Virus record (IMG/VR): IMGVR_UViG_3300006805_000008
Coordinates: 1 to 41,579 of that record
Source of the DNA: a virus
Direction: 5' to 3' (one strand)
Length of the DNA stretch: 41,579 nucleotides
The translations under genes and the position numbers were made by a program. The notes beneath the pieces are model-generated. The model ran no database searches and had not been told where the DNA came from. It saw nothing but the letters and a program-made list of their open reading frames with translations. Of this stretch, positions 1-6,335 are shown piece by piece. Positions within the stretch are counted from its first letter, which is position 1; each line of letters opens with the position of its first letter.

Positions 1-39
1 GCCGACCAGGCGCTGAGCCGGGTGCAGAGGAGAGGATGA
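1..39 (+). CDS. 3' end of 50-aa early protein (duplicate copy)
   Basis: Last twelve codons and TGA of the small gene whose full copy is at 41343-41495. It is partial only because the window opens inside the assembly overlap. Its stop overlaps the next start as ATGA. Confidence 0.85.
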   Translation, partial: ADQALSRVQRRG

Positions 40-123
40 TGCGAACTGATTTCGACCAGATTGACGATGGTGCGTCGGTGATGCTGATCCCGAACGCCAA
101 CAACCCGCTTCATCGCAGCATGA
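1..123. repeat. Terminal overlap, copy 1
   Basis: Bases 1-123 are identical to 41457-41579. They hold the end of one small gene and the start of the next, so reading continues without interruption from the window end to its beginning. This is what a circular assembly of a circularly permuted or terminally redundant phage genome gives; a true 123-bp packaged terminal repeat is also possible but less likely, because the repeat lies inside coding sequence. Confidence 0.95.
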
Positions 124-239
124 CGAAGGCCGTCTACGCGAACGGATACTTCTATTGCGACGGCAGCAATCCAGTCGATGGCCCCGACTATTACCTTGGC
201 GATGTCGCCCGCTACTGCACTGGCTGGCAGCCCGCCTAA
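36..239 (+). CDS. Conserved small phage protein, 67 aa
   Basis: Begins ATGATG with the strong Shine-Dalgarno run GAGGAGAGG just upstream, a cassette reused before several genes of this operon. The protein is acidic, with a central segment N-P-L-H then G-Y-F-Y-C-D-G and P-D-Y-Y-L. I recall this pattern from small early proteins of phages of GC-rich Gram-negatives, without an assigned function. It overlaps the preceding gene as ATGA. No membrane segment or DNA-binding motif is visible. Confidence 0.8.
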   Translation: MMRTDFDQIDDGASVMLIPNANNPLHRSMTKAVYANGYFYCDGSNPVDGPDYYLGDVARYCTGWQPA

Positions 240-264
240 CCCACCCCACCACAATGAGGAGAGG

Positions 265-705
265 ATGATGACCGAACGGCACGCAGATACCAGCGATGAG
301 CAGTGCGCCATAGTTTGCATGATCGTCAGCAATCCAGGCAACGGCGACAGACCGCACGCATGGCAGAAGCGCGTCAACGACTTGATACGAGCGCTCAGGG
401 ACGAGCGCAACGAACTCAGTTCATTGTTTGACTTGCGCCACAAAGCAGACATGCGCGCCATCAGGCGGTGGCAAGAAGCGCATCCCGGCAAAGACAACGA
501 ATGGCCAGACCGCGCCGATATGGTTGCCTGGTTGCTGGCCGAAGTCGAACGGCTCAGCGCCATCCTACGGCCATGGCAGCGGATTGCCCAGGACTACATT
601 GAAGCGCGAGATGATTGCGATCTGTCGACCGATGATAGCATTGTAAGCATCAAAACATCACTCGCAATGGGAACCCTTCGCGCAACAGCCGCGCTCACCA
701 AGTAA
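265..705 (+). CDS. Hypothetical early protein, 146 aa
   Basis: Start chosen at the ATGATG preceded by GAGGAGAGG at the same spacing as in neighbouring genes; an in-frame start at 178 would overlap the previous gene. Mostly helical and charged (about residues 25-110), with a run E-V-E-R-L typical of a short coiled coil. Family not recognised. It sits in the rightward early operon, so a role in host take-over or regulation is possible but not shown. Confidence 0.75.
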   Translation: MMTERHADTSDEQCAIVCMIVSNPGNGDRPHAWQKRVNDLIRALRDERNELSSLFDLRHKADMRAIRRWQEAHPGKDNEWPDRADMVAWLLAEVERLSAILRPWQRIAQDYIEARDDCDLSTDDSIVSIKTSLAMGTLRATAALTK

Positions 706-734
706 CCCCACCCCCGACCCGAGAGGATGACGAG

Positions 735-1019
735 ATGGACGAGCTGCCGGACTGGGACGATGACGGATACGGCCCCGGTGACGACTACGATGACTGCCCG
801 CATGAAGATTACGAGGCCGACTGGAATGGGCGGGCAATCTGTTTTCGCTGCGGCCATGCATGGTGGCAATCGCCCGAGGAGATGGCGCGCGAGATCGAGC
901 ATCAGCGCCAATACGATGAGTGGTGCCAGCGAGAGCAGCGCCGCGAATGGCTTGCCGAAAGATGGTGGGGCCGCGCGTGGATTGCGGTGACCGCAGCGAT
1001 CCGCGCGAGGCAGCCATGA
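735..1019 (+). CDS. Acidic zinc-ribbon-like early protein, 94 aa
   Basis: Start ATG follows GAGAGG. The first 30 residues are strongly acidic, then C-P-H (about 22-24) and C-F-R-C-G-H (about 37-42) could form a small zinc site. The C-terminal half is helical and rich in E, R and W. Stop overlaps the next start. Function unknown; a small nucleic-acid- or protein-binding factor is a reasonable guess from the cysteine pattern alone. Confidence 0.7.
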   Translation: MDELPDWDDDGYGPGDDYDDCPHEDYEADWNGRAICFRCGHAWWQSPEEMAREIEHQRQYDEWCQREQRREWLAERWWGRAWIAVTAAIRARQP

Positions 1020-1240
1020 TCACGAAAGAGCAGATGAAGTGCCCGCGTTGTTTGACTGGCGACGAGCGCGCCGCCGCATGGGCGGAAATTGCCCGTAGGT
1101 GCGAGGAGGGTCTTGCCGCAATTAAAGCACAGGAGGACGCATTGAAGCCAAGCCCAGTTGATCCGCTCCAATTGGCCCGAGAGCGCGGAGAGGCTGAGAA
1201 CGTTTGTGACGCCGCGCTCGCCAAGGCCAAGGAGGTCTAG
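1016..1240 (+). CDS. Hypothetical early protein, 74 aa
   Basis: ATG overlaps the previous stop (ATGA). Near the N terminus there is one CPRC pair (residues 9-12) and only one later cysteine, so a full zinc site is not evident. The rest is an alanine- and glutamate-rich helix. It ends directly against the next ATG, preceded by GGAGG, so translation is probably coupled. Function unknown. Confidence 0.7.
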   Translation: MITKEQMKCPRCLTGDERAAAWAEIARRCEEGLAAIKAQEDALKPSPVDPLQLARERGEAENVCDAALAKAKEV

Positions 1241-1519
1241 ATGCCCCGCGATCCGCGCGTCGATCCGAGAACCGTGAATTTGACCGGCAAGGAACGGCGA
1301 CTGATTGCCGACTTACTTCAGCAGCGCAGGCGACACGATAGCGGTGGCCGCGCGACGGATCGGTTTAGCGCCACACGTCTTGGGAGCCGCCTTCTGAGCA
1401 AATTGAAGGCCGTCCGCTGGGTGGAACATACGGGTTGGTTCTTGAGCGGAGTCGAGTGTTACCGCCTGTCGGCAACGGGCGTAAGAGCAGCCACCGTCAT
1501 CAAGCAAGCGGAGGGATAG
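1241..1519 (+). CDS. Hypothetical basic protein, 92 aa
   Basis: Starts immediately after the preceding stop, with AAGGAGG inside the end of that gene. The protein is basic; residues 15-65 (L-T-G-K-E-R-R-L then S-R-L-L-S-K-L-K-A, and Y-R-L-S-A-T-G) resemble the helix and wing order of winged-helix folds, where the last motif is common. This suggests a small DNA-binding protein but is weak evidence. Confidence 0.65.
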   Translation: MPRDPRVDPRTVNLTGKERRLIADLLQQRRRHDSGGRATDRFSATRLGSRLLSKLKAVRWVEHTGWFLSGVECYRLSATGVRAATVIKQAEG

Positions 1520-1768
1520 ATGAGCGACAGGGCCTATTACCGCAACAGCCTCAATGCGTGGCGCGACGAGCTGCTAAAGCAGCGCAGGGTGACGGAAGTG
1601 CGTCTGAAGCACATGCGGCAAACGCGGCATCCAGACGCCAACGACCAAGAAATCCTGCTCGCCCACAACGCCGAGATGGTCGAGGTGTGCGAACGAGCGT
1701 TGCGGGTTGCCGATGCTCTTCAGCGCGCGCAGGACTTCGCCACCAACCAAGTCGAAGCGGAGGGATAG
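1520..1768 (+). CDS. Hypothetical helical early protein, 82 aa
   Basis: Starts one base after the previous TAG. Helical and charged throughout, without recognisable domain. Its 5' junction (AAGCGGAGGGATAG then ATGAGCGA) is repeated almost exactly at its 3' end, so the gene is bracketed by near-identical gene junctions. Confidence 0.7.
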   Translation: MSDRAYYRNSLNAWRDELLKQRRVTEVRLKHMRQTRHPDANDQEILLAHNAEMVEVCERALRVADALQRAQDFATNQVEAEG

Positions 1769-1769
1769 G

Positions 1770-2132
1770 ATGAGCGAACACACGCCGAGCCTTATCGAGA
1801 GGCTGACCGCTGCGACGGGGCCGAGCAGGGAGTTGGACCGGCTGATTGGGGACGCGGTCGGCGCGCCAATGGGCTACACCGGCGACGCAATCGGCCTCGG
1901 CTATGCAAGGTTCACGGAATCACTGGACGCTGCGCTTACGCTGGTGCCGGAGGGGTGGCATGCAATCATCGGGGGGCGTGAGAAGGTTGACGGATGGTGG
2001 CATTGCGCTCTGCAAGAGTTTCCACAGCCCTGCCGCCGCGTCCCGCCACAAGAGCCATACGTCATCATGGCAAAGACTGCCGCCCTCGCCCTCTGCATAG
2101 CAGCACTTCGCGCAAGGGAGCAGCAGCCGTGA
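1770..2132 (+). CDS. Phage ABA-sandwich domain protein, 120 aa
   Basis: Start ATG chosen because of GGAGG upstream and lack of overlap. The order D-R-L-I-G-D-A-V-G, S-L-D-A-A-L, G-W-H and the final A-A-L-A-L-C-I-A-A-L-R-A matches the phage ABA-sandwich family as I know it, a small early protein of unknown role found in many phages. Its stop overlaps the GTG start of the next gene, so the two are translationally coupled. Confidence 0.75.
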   Translation: MSEHTPSLIERLTAATGPSRELDRLIGDAVGAPMGYTGDAIGLGYARFTESLDAALTLVPEGWHAIIGGREKVDGWWHCALQEFPQPCRRVPPQEPYVIMAKTAALALCIAALRAREQQP

Positions 2133-2695
2133 GCGACCTGACCCCCACCCGCATCGCAGAGATCAGGTCGCTGGCTGAGAAGGCTACGCCGGGGCCGTGG
2201 GAAAGCGACAGCATAAAGTCCGAAGGCAGCTACGGCGTCGGTGACGAAACTTACGAGGGCTTCAATGCCTTCAAAGTGACCGATGCGAAAGGCAACACTC
2301 TCTTCGACACATTGAACTCAGACAACGGGGAGGTTCACGTCGAGTATGACGAGGATGGCGCAACGGCATGGGACGAGATTGGTCGTCGCAACATCGCCTT
2401 CACCGCCGCCTGCAACCCTCAGACCGTCCTCGCGCTACTCTCCCGGATCGAGGAGCTGGAGGGGGAGCGCACCGAGGCCGCGCGCAAGATGCGGGAGGCG
2501 CTGGGCAAGTATTGCGACGGCCGTGCCGATTGGCTGCTGCGATGCCGCGACGGGCTGGACAGTGACCGCCGAGCACAGCGTATGGCGCTTGAGCGGGCTG
2601 CCAATGAAGTCAAGCTGGTTTCCGAGCATATGCAGGCCCTACCCCTGGAGGCAGAATCCGCACAACCCAGAAAGGCCCCGCGCGATGACGAGTGA
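2129..2695 (+). CDS. Ead/Ea22-like protein, 188 aa
   Basis: GTG start overlaps the previous TGA. Residues about 8-25 (I-R-S-L-A-E-K-A-T-P-G-P-W) are the opening signature of Ead/Ea22-like phage proteins, and N-I-A-F-T-A-A-C-N-P near the middle, followed by L-L-S-R-I-E-E-L, is the other hallmark. The C-terminal third is a helix rich in charged residues. Ea22 is a lambda early protein from the xis-ea region with poorly understood effects on host cell cycle and lysogeny. The gene at 37917 shares the D-A-K-G and N-S-D segments and may be a distant paralogue. Confidence 0.75.
   Translation: MSDLTPTRIAEIRSLAEKATPGPWESDSIKSEGSYGVGDETYEGFNAFKVTDAKGNTLFDTLNSDNGEVHVEYDEDGATAWDEIGRRNIAFTAACNPQTVLALLSRIEELEGERTEAARKMREALGKYCDGRADWLLRCRDGLDSDRRAQRMALERAANEVKLVSEHMQALPLEAESAQPRKAPRDDE
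2679..2695. repeat. 17-bp direct repeat, copy 1
   Basis: CGCGCGATGACGAGTGA covers the start of the gene at 2685 and the stop of the preceding gene. The identical 17 bases recur at 2888-2904. Confidence 0.9.
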
Positions 2696-2897
2696 CACCA
2701 AGTGCTCCGCTTTCTTTGCTGACGGTGATGGGCGGCTTTTGTGCCGCGACGGCTTCCCCACGCACCCGGCTTGCCAGCTTGGCGCTGGCAAGACGCTGTC
2801 TGCTATGCCGTTTTGCTGCCGCGAGGAGTGGTGCGGGAAGACTTTTGAGGACAACGGCGGAAGGCCGGTCCATATGTCGGAACGGAGCGCGCGATGA
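2685..2897 (+). CDS. Cysteine-rich small protein, 70 aa
   Basis: Overlaps the previous stop by eleven bases. Cysteines at about residues 7, 20, 30, 44-45 and 50 (F-C-C-R-E-E-W-C) and several histidines could bind zinc. No family recognised. The gene is bracketed by 17-bp direct repeats that each include a start codon, so it looks like a removable cassette. Confidence 0.65.
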   Translation: MTSDTKCSAFFADGDGRLLCRDGFPTHPACQLGAGKTLSAMPFCCREEWCGKTFEDNGGRPVHMSERSAR

Positions 2898-2904
2898 CGA
2901 GTGA
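2888..2904. repeat. 17-bp direct repeat, copy 2
   Basis: Second copy of the junction repeat, covering the start of the gene at 2894. Recombination between the two copies would remove 209 bp, exactly the gene at 2685, and leave an intact junction. Confidence 0.9.
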
Positions 2905-3481
2905 GATGATGCCGTGTTCCCTGAGCGATTGCCCGCCTGGCCTGTTTTGGTTCAACGGGATGCTCGGCATGAAGACCGAATACCGCACGGAGAGCGTGAG
3001 CCGACCCGGCTGCCTCCAGTGTGACGCTTATGTGGTCGCCAGCGGCGAATACTTCTGGGGCGGAGTTTCAGACCCGCGTGAACGCGAGAAGCTGATGGTC
3101 ACGCCAATTGATAACGAGGCCGCACTGGCCGCGCTCGCCACCCGCCCACCCGCCCCCGCGACCGATCTTGCGAGGCTGGCGGAGCTATTAGACGATCTGG
3201 AGCGCATGTCATACAGCGCGGGATTTGAGAACGCGACCGACGACCATCCCGATCCTGTTACGGCGACGGCTCACCAGAAACGTGCGCGGGCTGCTGTGGA
3301 CACCGCACTCTCCGCACTCCAAGCCGAGGTCAGGGAGGTGACGATTGTTCTGGATAGGATTTGCGACGAAATCCTAACGTCGGATCAAGTCATCTTGCCG
3401 GACGATTTCACTGTCACTGTTGAACTCACGCTCGGCGACCTCCGCCGCGCGTCCGCGTTGCACGAGAAGATGGAGGGTTAG
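2894..3481 (+). CDS. Hypothetical early protein, 195 aa
   Basis: ATG overlaps the previous TGA. Two parts are visible: an N-terminal cysteine-containing part (residues 1-60, C-S-L-S-D-C and C-L-Q-C) and a helical part (about 95-195) that begins L-A-R-L-A-E-L-L and has a coiled-coil look. The first part may be a small zinc fold. No function known to me. A 50-base gap follows before the next gene. Confidence 0.7.
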   Translation: MTSEMMPCSLSDCPPGLFWFNGMLGMKTEYRTESVSRPGCLQCDAYVVASGEYFWGGVSDPREREKLMVTPIDNEAALAALATRPPAPATDLARLAELLDDLERMSYSAGFENATDDHPDPVTATAHQKRARAAVDTALSALQAEVREVTIVLDRICDEILTSDQVILPDDFTVTVELTLGDLRRASALHEKMEG

Positions 3482-3531
3482 GTGATCTGGGCAGGTCTTG
3501 CTGTATACGCTGCGTGGAGAGGGGTGAGGGG

Positions 3532-3819
3532 ATGAGCGGGAAGATGCCGGCGAAGCGCACCGACCACGCAATGTCGGACTTTGACACGTTCTGCTCGGCA
3601 ACGTGGATCAAGATCGAGCTGAGGCTTGACGGTGCCACCGGCTCTTGTCGCGTCGCGGCAATCTATAAGAAGCCGGGCGAGAAACCCGGCGGCTGCGAAT
3701 TTGACCACCCGCTAGACAAGACCAGTCGCATTGCCGACTTCTTGGATTGGATCATGCCGGAGATTTCCCGCGCGCTGCGGTATCGGACCATGAAGAGGCA
3801 TGGCCGCAATCATGACTAG
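3532..3819 (+). CDS. Hypothetical early protein, 95 aa
   Basis: ATG at 3532 is preceded by GTGAGGGG; an in-frame GTG at 3514 is less likely. Contains a beta-rich stretch (I-K-I-E-L-R-L-D-G then C-R-V-A-A-I-Y-K-K) followed by a helix. No family recognised. Overlaps the next gene by about 20 bases. Confidence 0.65.
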   Translation: MSGKMPAKRTDHAMSDFDTFCSATWIKIELRLDGATGSCRVAAIYKKPGEKPGGCEFDHPLDKTSRIADFLDWIMPEISRALRYRTMKRHGRNHD

Positions 3820-4198
3820 ACCGGTCTCCTACAGAAGAAAGCCGCTCAAAGAGCCGAGAAGCGTTCACGGTTGCTGTGCCTACGCCATCGACCTGTTGAA
3901 GCGGATTGGATTCGAGAAGGCGTATGTCAGCATGAAAAGCGAGGCCGTCTATTTCAAGTTCCCCGGCAGGCACGGTGTGTTGCGCGTAGCGACGCATCCC
4001 ACAAAACGAGGTGCCATCGGCTTGGACAACATCGTTGCCAAGCTGACCTTCAGAGGCAACAGCTACGACGACCCGGACATGATGCGCTGCTCCGACGAGA
4101 AGGTTGATTCGATGATCTGGCTTGCCATCGGGCAATACATGGTCAATTCGGCTGTGGAGCGGCCCCGGCAATACACTGGACCGAAGAGCGCAGCATGA
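3800..4198 (+). CDS. Hypothetical early protein, 132 aa
   Basis: Two starts are possible: ATG 3800, with AAGAGG only one base away, and ATG 3812, with the same site about 13 bases away; the later one may be used. The core has a beta-rich segment (A-V-Y-F-K-F-P then G-V-L-R-V-A-T-H) and a helix with I-W-L-A-I-G-Q-Y. Function unknown. Confidence 0.65.
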   Translation: MAAIMTRPVSYRRKPLKEPRSVHGCCAYAIDLLKRIGFEKAYVSMKSEAVYFKFPGRHGVLRVATHPTKRGAIGLDNIVAKLTFRGNSYDDPDMMRCSDEKVDSMIWLAIGQYMVNSAVERPRQYTGPKSAA

Positions 4199-4236
4199 CC
4201 CTCTACACACCCGAAACCCTGGCTGAGAGGTGATGA

Positions 4237-4554
4237 ATGGTAGGAACCGTTGAACAGGCAGTCGAGATGAAGCGAGAGAAGAAGCACTTCGAGGAGATGT
4301 CGGATTGGGAAATGCGGATGCTCCCCAAAGGGCTGCGGCTCGACTTCCCGCTGAAGTCAACACAGCACTGGAAGCGGATTGCGCCCCTCCTCCGGGAGTT
4401 CGCGCTGGCCGTCGAAACGGATCTGATGCGGAAGGATCAGACGCCCGTCCAGGTCATGGAATCCATCTGGCGCAAGGGCCACATCTTGCGTATGAGGGTA
4501 GATGAAATATGCGGCGTATACAGAAAAACCAAGTGGCGCAACAATGATGCGTGA
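4237..4554 (+). CDS. Hypothetical early protein, 105 aa
   Basis: Start ATG follows GAGAGGTG. Basic and helical, with a segment L-L-R-E-F-A-L-A-V-E-T-D and a C-terminal Y-R-K-T-K-W-R. No domain recognised. It is the last gene before an AT-rich patch and an HNH gene. Confidence 0.65.
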   Translation: MVGTVEQAVEMKREKKHFEEMSDWEMRMLPKGLRLDFPLKSTQHWKRIAPLLREFALAVETDLMRKDQTPVQVMESIWRKGHILRMRVDEICGVYRKTKWRNNDA

Positions 4555-4670
4555 ATACTAGATGTTGCGAATACTGCCGACTTAGCTGGATTATACAATA
4601 TGCGACTCGGAATTTATTGCAAAAGCAATTTTATAATTTTGAGACCCCTGGATTATGGGAAGGAAGCCGC
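4555..4670. other. AT-rich intergenic patch upstream of HNH gene
   Basis: This 116-base stretch, especially 4590-4650, is clearly richer in A and T than anything around it (runs such as AATTTATTGC and TTTTATAATTTT). I see no clear promoter pair and no terminator. The composition suggests it arrived with the HNH gene next to it. Confidence 0.5.
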
Positions 4671-5024
4671 GTGAGAAAGCGCCGGACGCCCGCCGAACTC
4701 TATTGGCTCTACGCTATCAAACAGCCCTCCGGCTGCATAGAGTGGAACGGCGCGCGGACCAATGGCGGCTACGGCCTGATCACTTGGCTCGATGGCGACA
4801 AGCGGCGCACAACTACCGCACACAGAAAGGTTTGGGAGATGAAGTTCGGGCCGATCCCGCCCGATACATGCGTCATGCATACGTGTGACAATCCCCCATG
4901 CGTGAACGTCGATCACCTGAAGCTCGGCACGCAGCTGGACAATGTCCGCGACTGCATCAGCAAGGGCCGTGCCAACTTCTGGGGCAAGACTCGCTTGGCA
5001 GCCGGATCTCAGAAAGTGGATTAA
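4671..5024 (+). CDS. HNH homing endonuclease, 117 aa
   Basis: GTG at 4671 is chosen because GGGAAGGA lies six bases upstream; the frame stays open to a GTG at 4551, but that part is AT-rich and does not look coding. The domain is of the phage HNH_3 type: C-I-E-W-N-G (residues 22-27), G-Y-G (34-36), A-H-R (50-52), then M-H-T-C-D-N-P-P-C-V-N-V-D-H-L (69-83) with the metal-binding His and Cys residues, and the usual G-T-x-x-D-N-V-R-D tail. Such proteins nick or cut one DNA site and spread by homing. It is free-standing, at the end of the rightward operon. Confidence 0.85.
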   Translation: MRKRRTPAELYWLYAIKQPSGCIEWNGARTNGGYGLITWLDGDKRRTTTAHRKVWEMKFGPIPPDTCVMHTCDNPPCVNVDHLKLGTQLDNVRDCISKGRANFWGKTRLAAGSQKVD

Positions 5025-5130
5025 CGCTGATCACGTCCTGTTCCCCTGCGCCGAGGTGCCTAGCTATGGTGTACCAGGGGGTCGTTGTGTGCAATAGCCA
5101 TCCGCTGTGTGAAACTGGCTCTGGACGAAG

Positions 5131-5262
5131 CTATTCACCCCACCATCTCCGTGTAGGCGGGAACCAATCCAGGAACGCTTGCCAAGCCCTCTTCCACCAC
5201 GGTCTGTCCCACTTGGGATCTCGCGGGTAGTCGAATTGGGGGATGTGGTCTAGGGGGTTCAT
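5131..5262 (-). CDS. Tryptophan-rich mini-protein, 43 aa, end of lysis cassette
   Basis: ATG overlaps the o-spanin stop as ATGA, which supports translation. Seven of 43 residues are tryptophan (18, 22, 23, 27, 33, 40, 41) and the second half is basic (P-W-W-K-R-A-W-Q and R-R-W-W-G-E). It has no signal peptide. The composition resembles membrane-interface peptides, but a role in lysis is only suggested by its position. I do not know a family for it. Confidence 0.6.
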   Translation of the reverse strand: MNPLDHIPQFDYPRDPKWDRPWWKRAWQAFLDWFPPTRRWWGE

Positions 5263-5483
5263 TGGCAGTCCTGCTCGCAGGCGCAGACGTAATCGCTGTT
5301 GTGCTGCTCGATCTGGGCCACGGTGCCCGGGGTGTCCTGCGGGCTGTAGGTAATGGGCTTGGCAATCAGGCAGTAGTCACTCGGGGCGGCGGAACCTGTC
5401 GCGCAGCCGGTCAGCCCGGCCAGTAGAAGGATCGGCAAGAGCGTCACGAGCGGCCTGTACGCGCCGCAGGGCTTCCAAGACAT
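5259..5483 (-). CDS. o-spanin-like lipoprotein (Rz1-like), 74 aa
   Basis: N-terminal signal with hydrophobic run L-V-T-L-L-P-I-L-L-L-A-G and lipobox L-T-G-C (cysteine at about residue 27), followed by a short periplasmic part with S-D-Y-C-L-I-A-K-P-I and V-C-A-C-E. It would be anchored in the outer membrane and join the i-spanin to fuse inner and outer membranes at lysis. Its 5' end overlaps the i-spanin gene by about 107 bases in another frame, the usual Rz/Rz1 arrangement. The cysteine-rich ending is common in such phage lipoproteins. Confidence 0.8.
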   Translation of the reverse strand: MSWKPCGAYRPLVTLLPILLLAGLTGCATGSAAPSDYCLIAKPITYSPQDTPGTVAQIEQHNSDYVCACEQDCQ

Positions 5484-5604
5484 CCGATTGTCCTTTTGCT
5501 ACGGCCTCCGCTGCCCCGGCATCGATCAGCCGCTTGTTGCCAAGATAGCTCGCCAGGCTTCCAAGGAGACTGACGAGGCCGGTGAGCAGCGAGAGCCAGG
5601 GCAT
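5377..5604 (-). CDS. i-spanin-like membrane protein (Rz-like), 75 aa
   Basis: One N-terminal membrane segment (residues 3-20, L-S-L-L-T-G-L-V-S-L-L-G-S-L-A) and a helical, charged remainder (about 28-75) that would lie in the periplasm. Short for an Rz protein, but the place and the embedded overlapping lipoprotein gene fit a two-component spanin. Start ATG shares bases with the stop of the holin-like gene (TAATG). Expected to act in the final, outer-membrane step of lysis. Confidence 0.7.
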   Translation of the reverse strand: MPWLSLLTGLVSLLGSLASYLGNKRLIDAGAAEAVAKGQSDVLEALRRVQAARDALADPSTGRADRLRDRFRRPE

Positions 5605-5762
5605 TACTTCTTCGCCACGACGTTCTTAACGACATCCTCGATCTTGGCGATCCATTCGTCGTCGGTGGTGGTCGGGGTGAGCTTGGCAAGCACTGCCAGC
5701 AAGGCGAGGAGGTTCACGAGCGCAAGGCTCAGGACTTCCCAATGTTCAGCAATCCACTGCAT
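5604..5762 (-). CDS. Holin-like small membrane protein, 52 aa
   Basis: Start at 5762 is preceded by GGAG six bases away; an ATG at 5774 in frame has a poorer site. One hydrophobic segment (residues 8-28: W-E-V-L-S-L-A-L-V-N-L-L-A-L-L-A-V-L-A) then a short soluble tail with L-T-P-T-T-T-D-D-E-W-I-A-K-I. Small proteins of this shape are common next to phage spanin genes and are often called holins, but one membrane segment does not prove it. Confidence 0.65.
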   Translation of the reverse strand: MQWIAEHWEVLSLALVNLLALLAVLAKLTPTTTDDEWIAKIEDVVKNVVAKK

Positions 5763-5786
5763 TCTTAACTCCATCTTTCTGGTGAA

Positions 5787-5815
5787 ATACTAGCACAGTT
5801 TTCTTTCACGGGGAA
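5787..5815 (-). promoter_or_regulatory. Possible extended -10 promoter of lysis cassette
   Basis: On the minus strand TGC-TAGTAT (the -10 hexamer is + 5787-5792) forms an extended -10 about 25 bases before the holin-like start. The -35 at 17-bp spacing is poor, so this is only a candidate. Confidence 0.35.
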
Positions 5816-5827
5816 TTTCCGTGGGTT

Positions 5828-5853
5828 GGGGCGGCAGCGGAAGCCACCGCCCC
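5828..5853 (-). terminator. Strong hairpin after the Acb2/Tad1-like gene
   Basis: The minus strand can form an 11-bp stem (GGGGCGGTGGC with GCTGCCGCCCC, two G-U pairs) around a TTCC loop, ten bases after the stop of the gene ending at 5863. There is no U tract, so termination would be partial; it may instead protect the upstream message. Confidence 0.45.
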
Positions 5854-5862
5854 AGAGCAGCA

Positions 5863-6222
5863 CTAAGCGGCGTGCGTGCCTTCAACGCCGCGCGACATGC
5901 GGGCGCGGGTGCGATGCAGAAGCCAATGCAGGGCCTCTTCGAGCTTGGTCAGAGCAAGCGCGTTCTCTCGGCAGGCGAATTTGCCGCCCTGAAACGCGCG
6001 AAGCCTGTCAATCACGATGGCGATTAGCGCCTCGTGCGTCAGGCCGTTGACGCCCGCCTCATTAATCGGGCCATTCTGGAACTCGACCCTAGCTGCGGTC
6101 TTGTCGTCAAAGCCGGAAATCTCGTAGACGTGGTTAGCGCCTCCGTGGCTCGGCTCGTCCACAACGGTTATGGTCAGGCGGTCATTCGCAGGATTCACCT
6201 GATGCTCTGTAATCTTACGCAT
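5863..6222 (-). CDS. Acb2/Tad1-family anti-defence protein (cyclic-nucleotide sponge), 119 aa
   Basis: ATG at 6222 has AAAAGGAGT upstream. Residues 11-50 form a beta-rich region (N-D-R-L-T-I-T-V then G-G-A-N-H-V-Y-E-I), followed by F-Q-N-G-P (48-52), G-V-N-G (57-60), a helix L-I-A-I-V-I-D-R-L-R-A-F-Q (66-78), F-A-C-R-E-N-A-L-A (82-90), a second helix L-E-E-A-L-H-W-L (94-101) and the closing R-G-V-E-G-T (111-116). I recognise this order as the Acb2/Tad1 hairpin domain. Known members bind cyclic oligonucleotide or cyclic ADP-ribose signals made by CBASS or Thoeris and so blunt these defences. Which ligand this one binds cannot be read from the sequence. It lies at the head of the lysis cassette. 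Confidence 0.8.
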   Translation of the reverse strand: MRKITEHQVNPANDRLTITVVDEPSHGGANHVYEISGFDDKTAARVEFQNGPINEAGVNGLTHEALIAIVIDRLRAFQGGKFACRENALALTKLEEALHWLLHRTRARMSRGVEGTHAA

Positions 6223-6281
6223 AGTCCGACTCCTTTTGAGTGCGGGTTGCCCGGTACCGCCGGGTGCGGTGGGATCGGCCC

Positions 6282-6310
6282 TTGACAAGAAGTTGCCGCC
6301 ATCCTATATT
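6282..6310 (+). promoter_or_regulatory. Sigma70-type promoter TTGACA-17-TATATT
   Basis: A consensus -35 (6282-6287), an exact 17-base spacer and TATATT (6305-6310) precede the two-gene operon at 6336. The -10 is embedded in the palindrome described separately. Confidence 0.85.
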
Positions 6311-6315
6311 TAGGA
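6302..6315. promoter_or_regulatory. Palindrome over the -10, candidate operator
   Basis: TCCTA-TATT-TAGGA is a perfect 5-bp inverted repeat covering the -10 hexamer. The second gene of the operon encodes a Cro-like HTH protein, which makes autorepression plausible. Confidence 0.5.
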
Positions 6316-6335
6316 CGCCAACAACGGAGGAAACA

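Noticed and set aside
5025-5130. Terminator between the converging early and lysis operons
   Set aside because: I looked for a stem with U tract on either strand in this gap and saw none convincing.
6250-6264. CCCGG-TACCG-CCGGG inverted repeat upstream of the promoter at 6282
   Set aside because: Short arms in GC-rich DNA are expected by chance and no related copy was seen.
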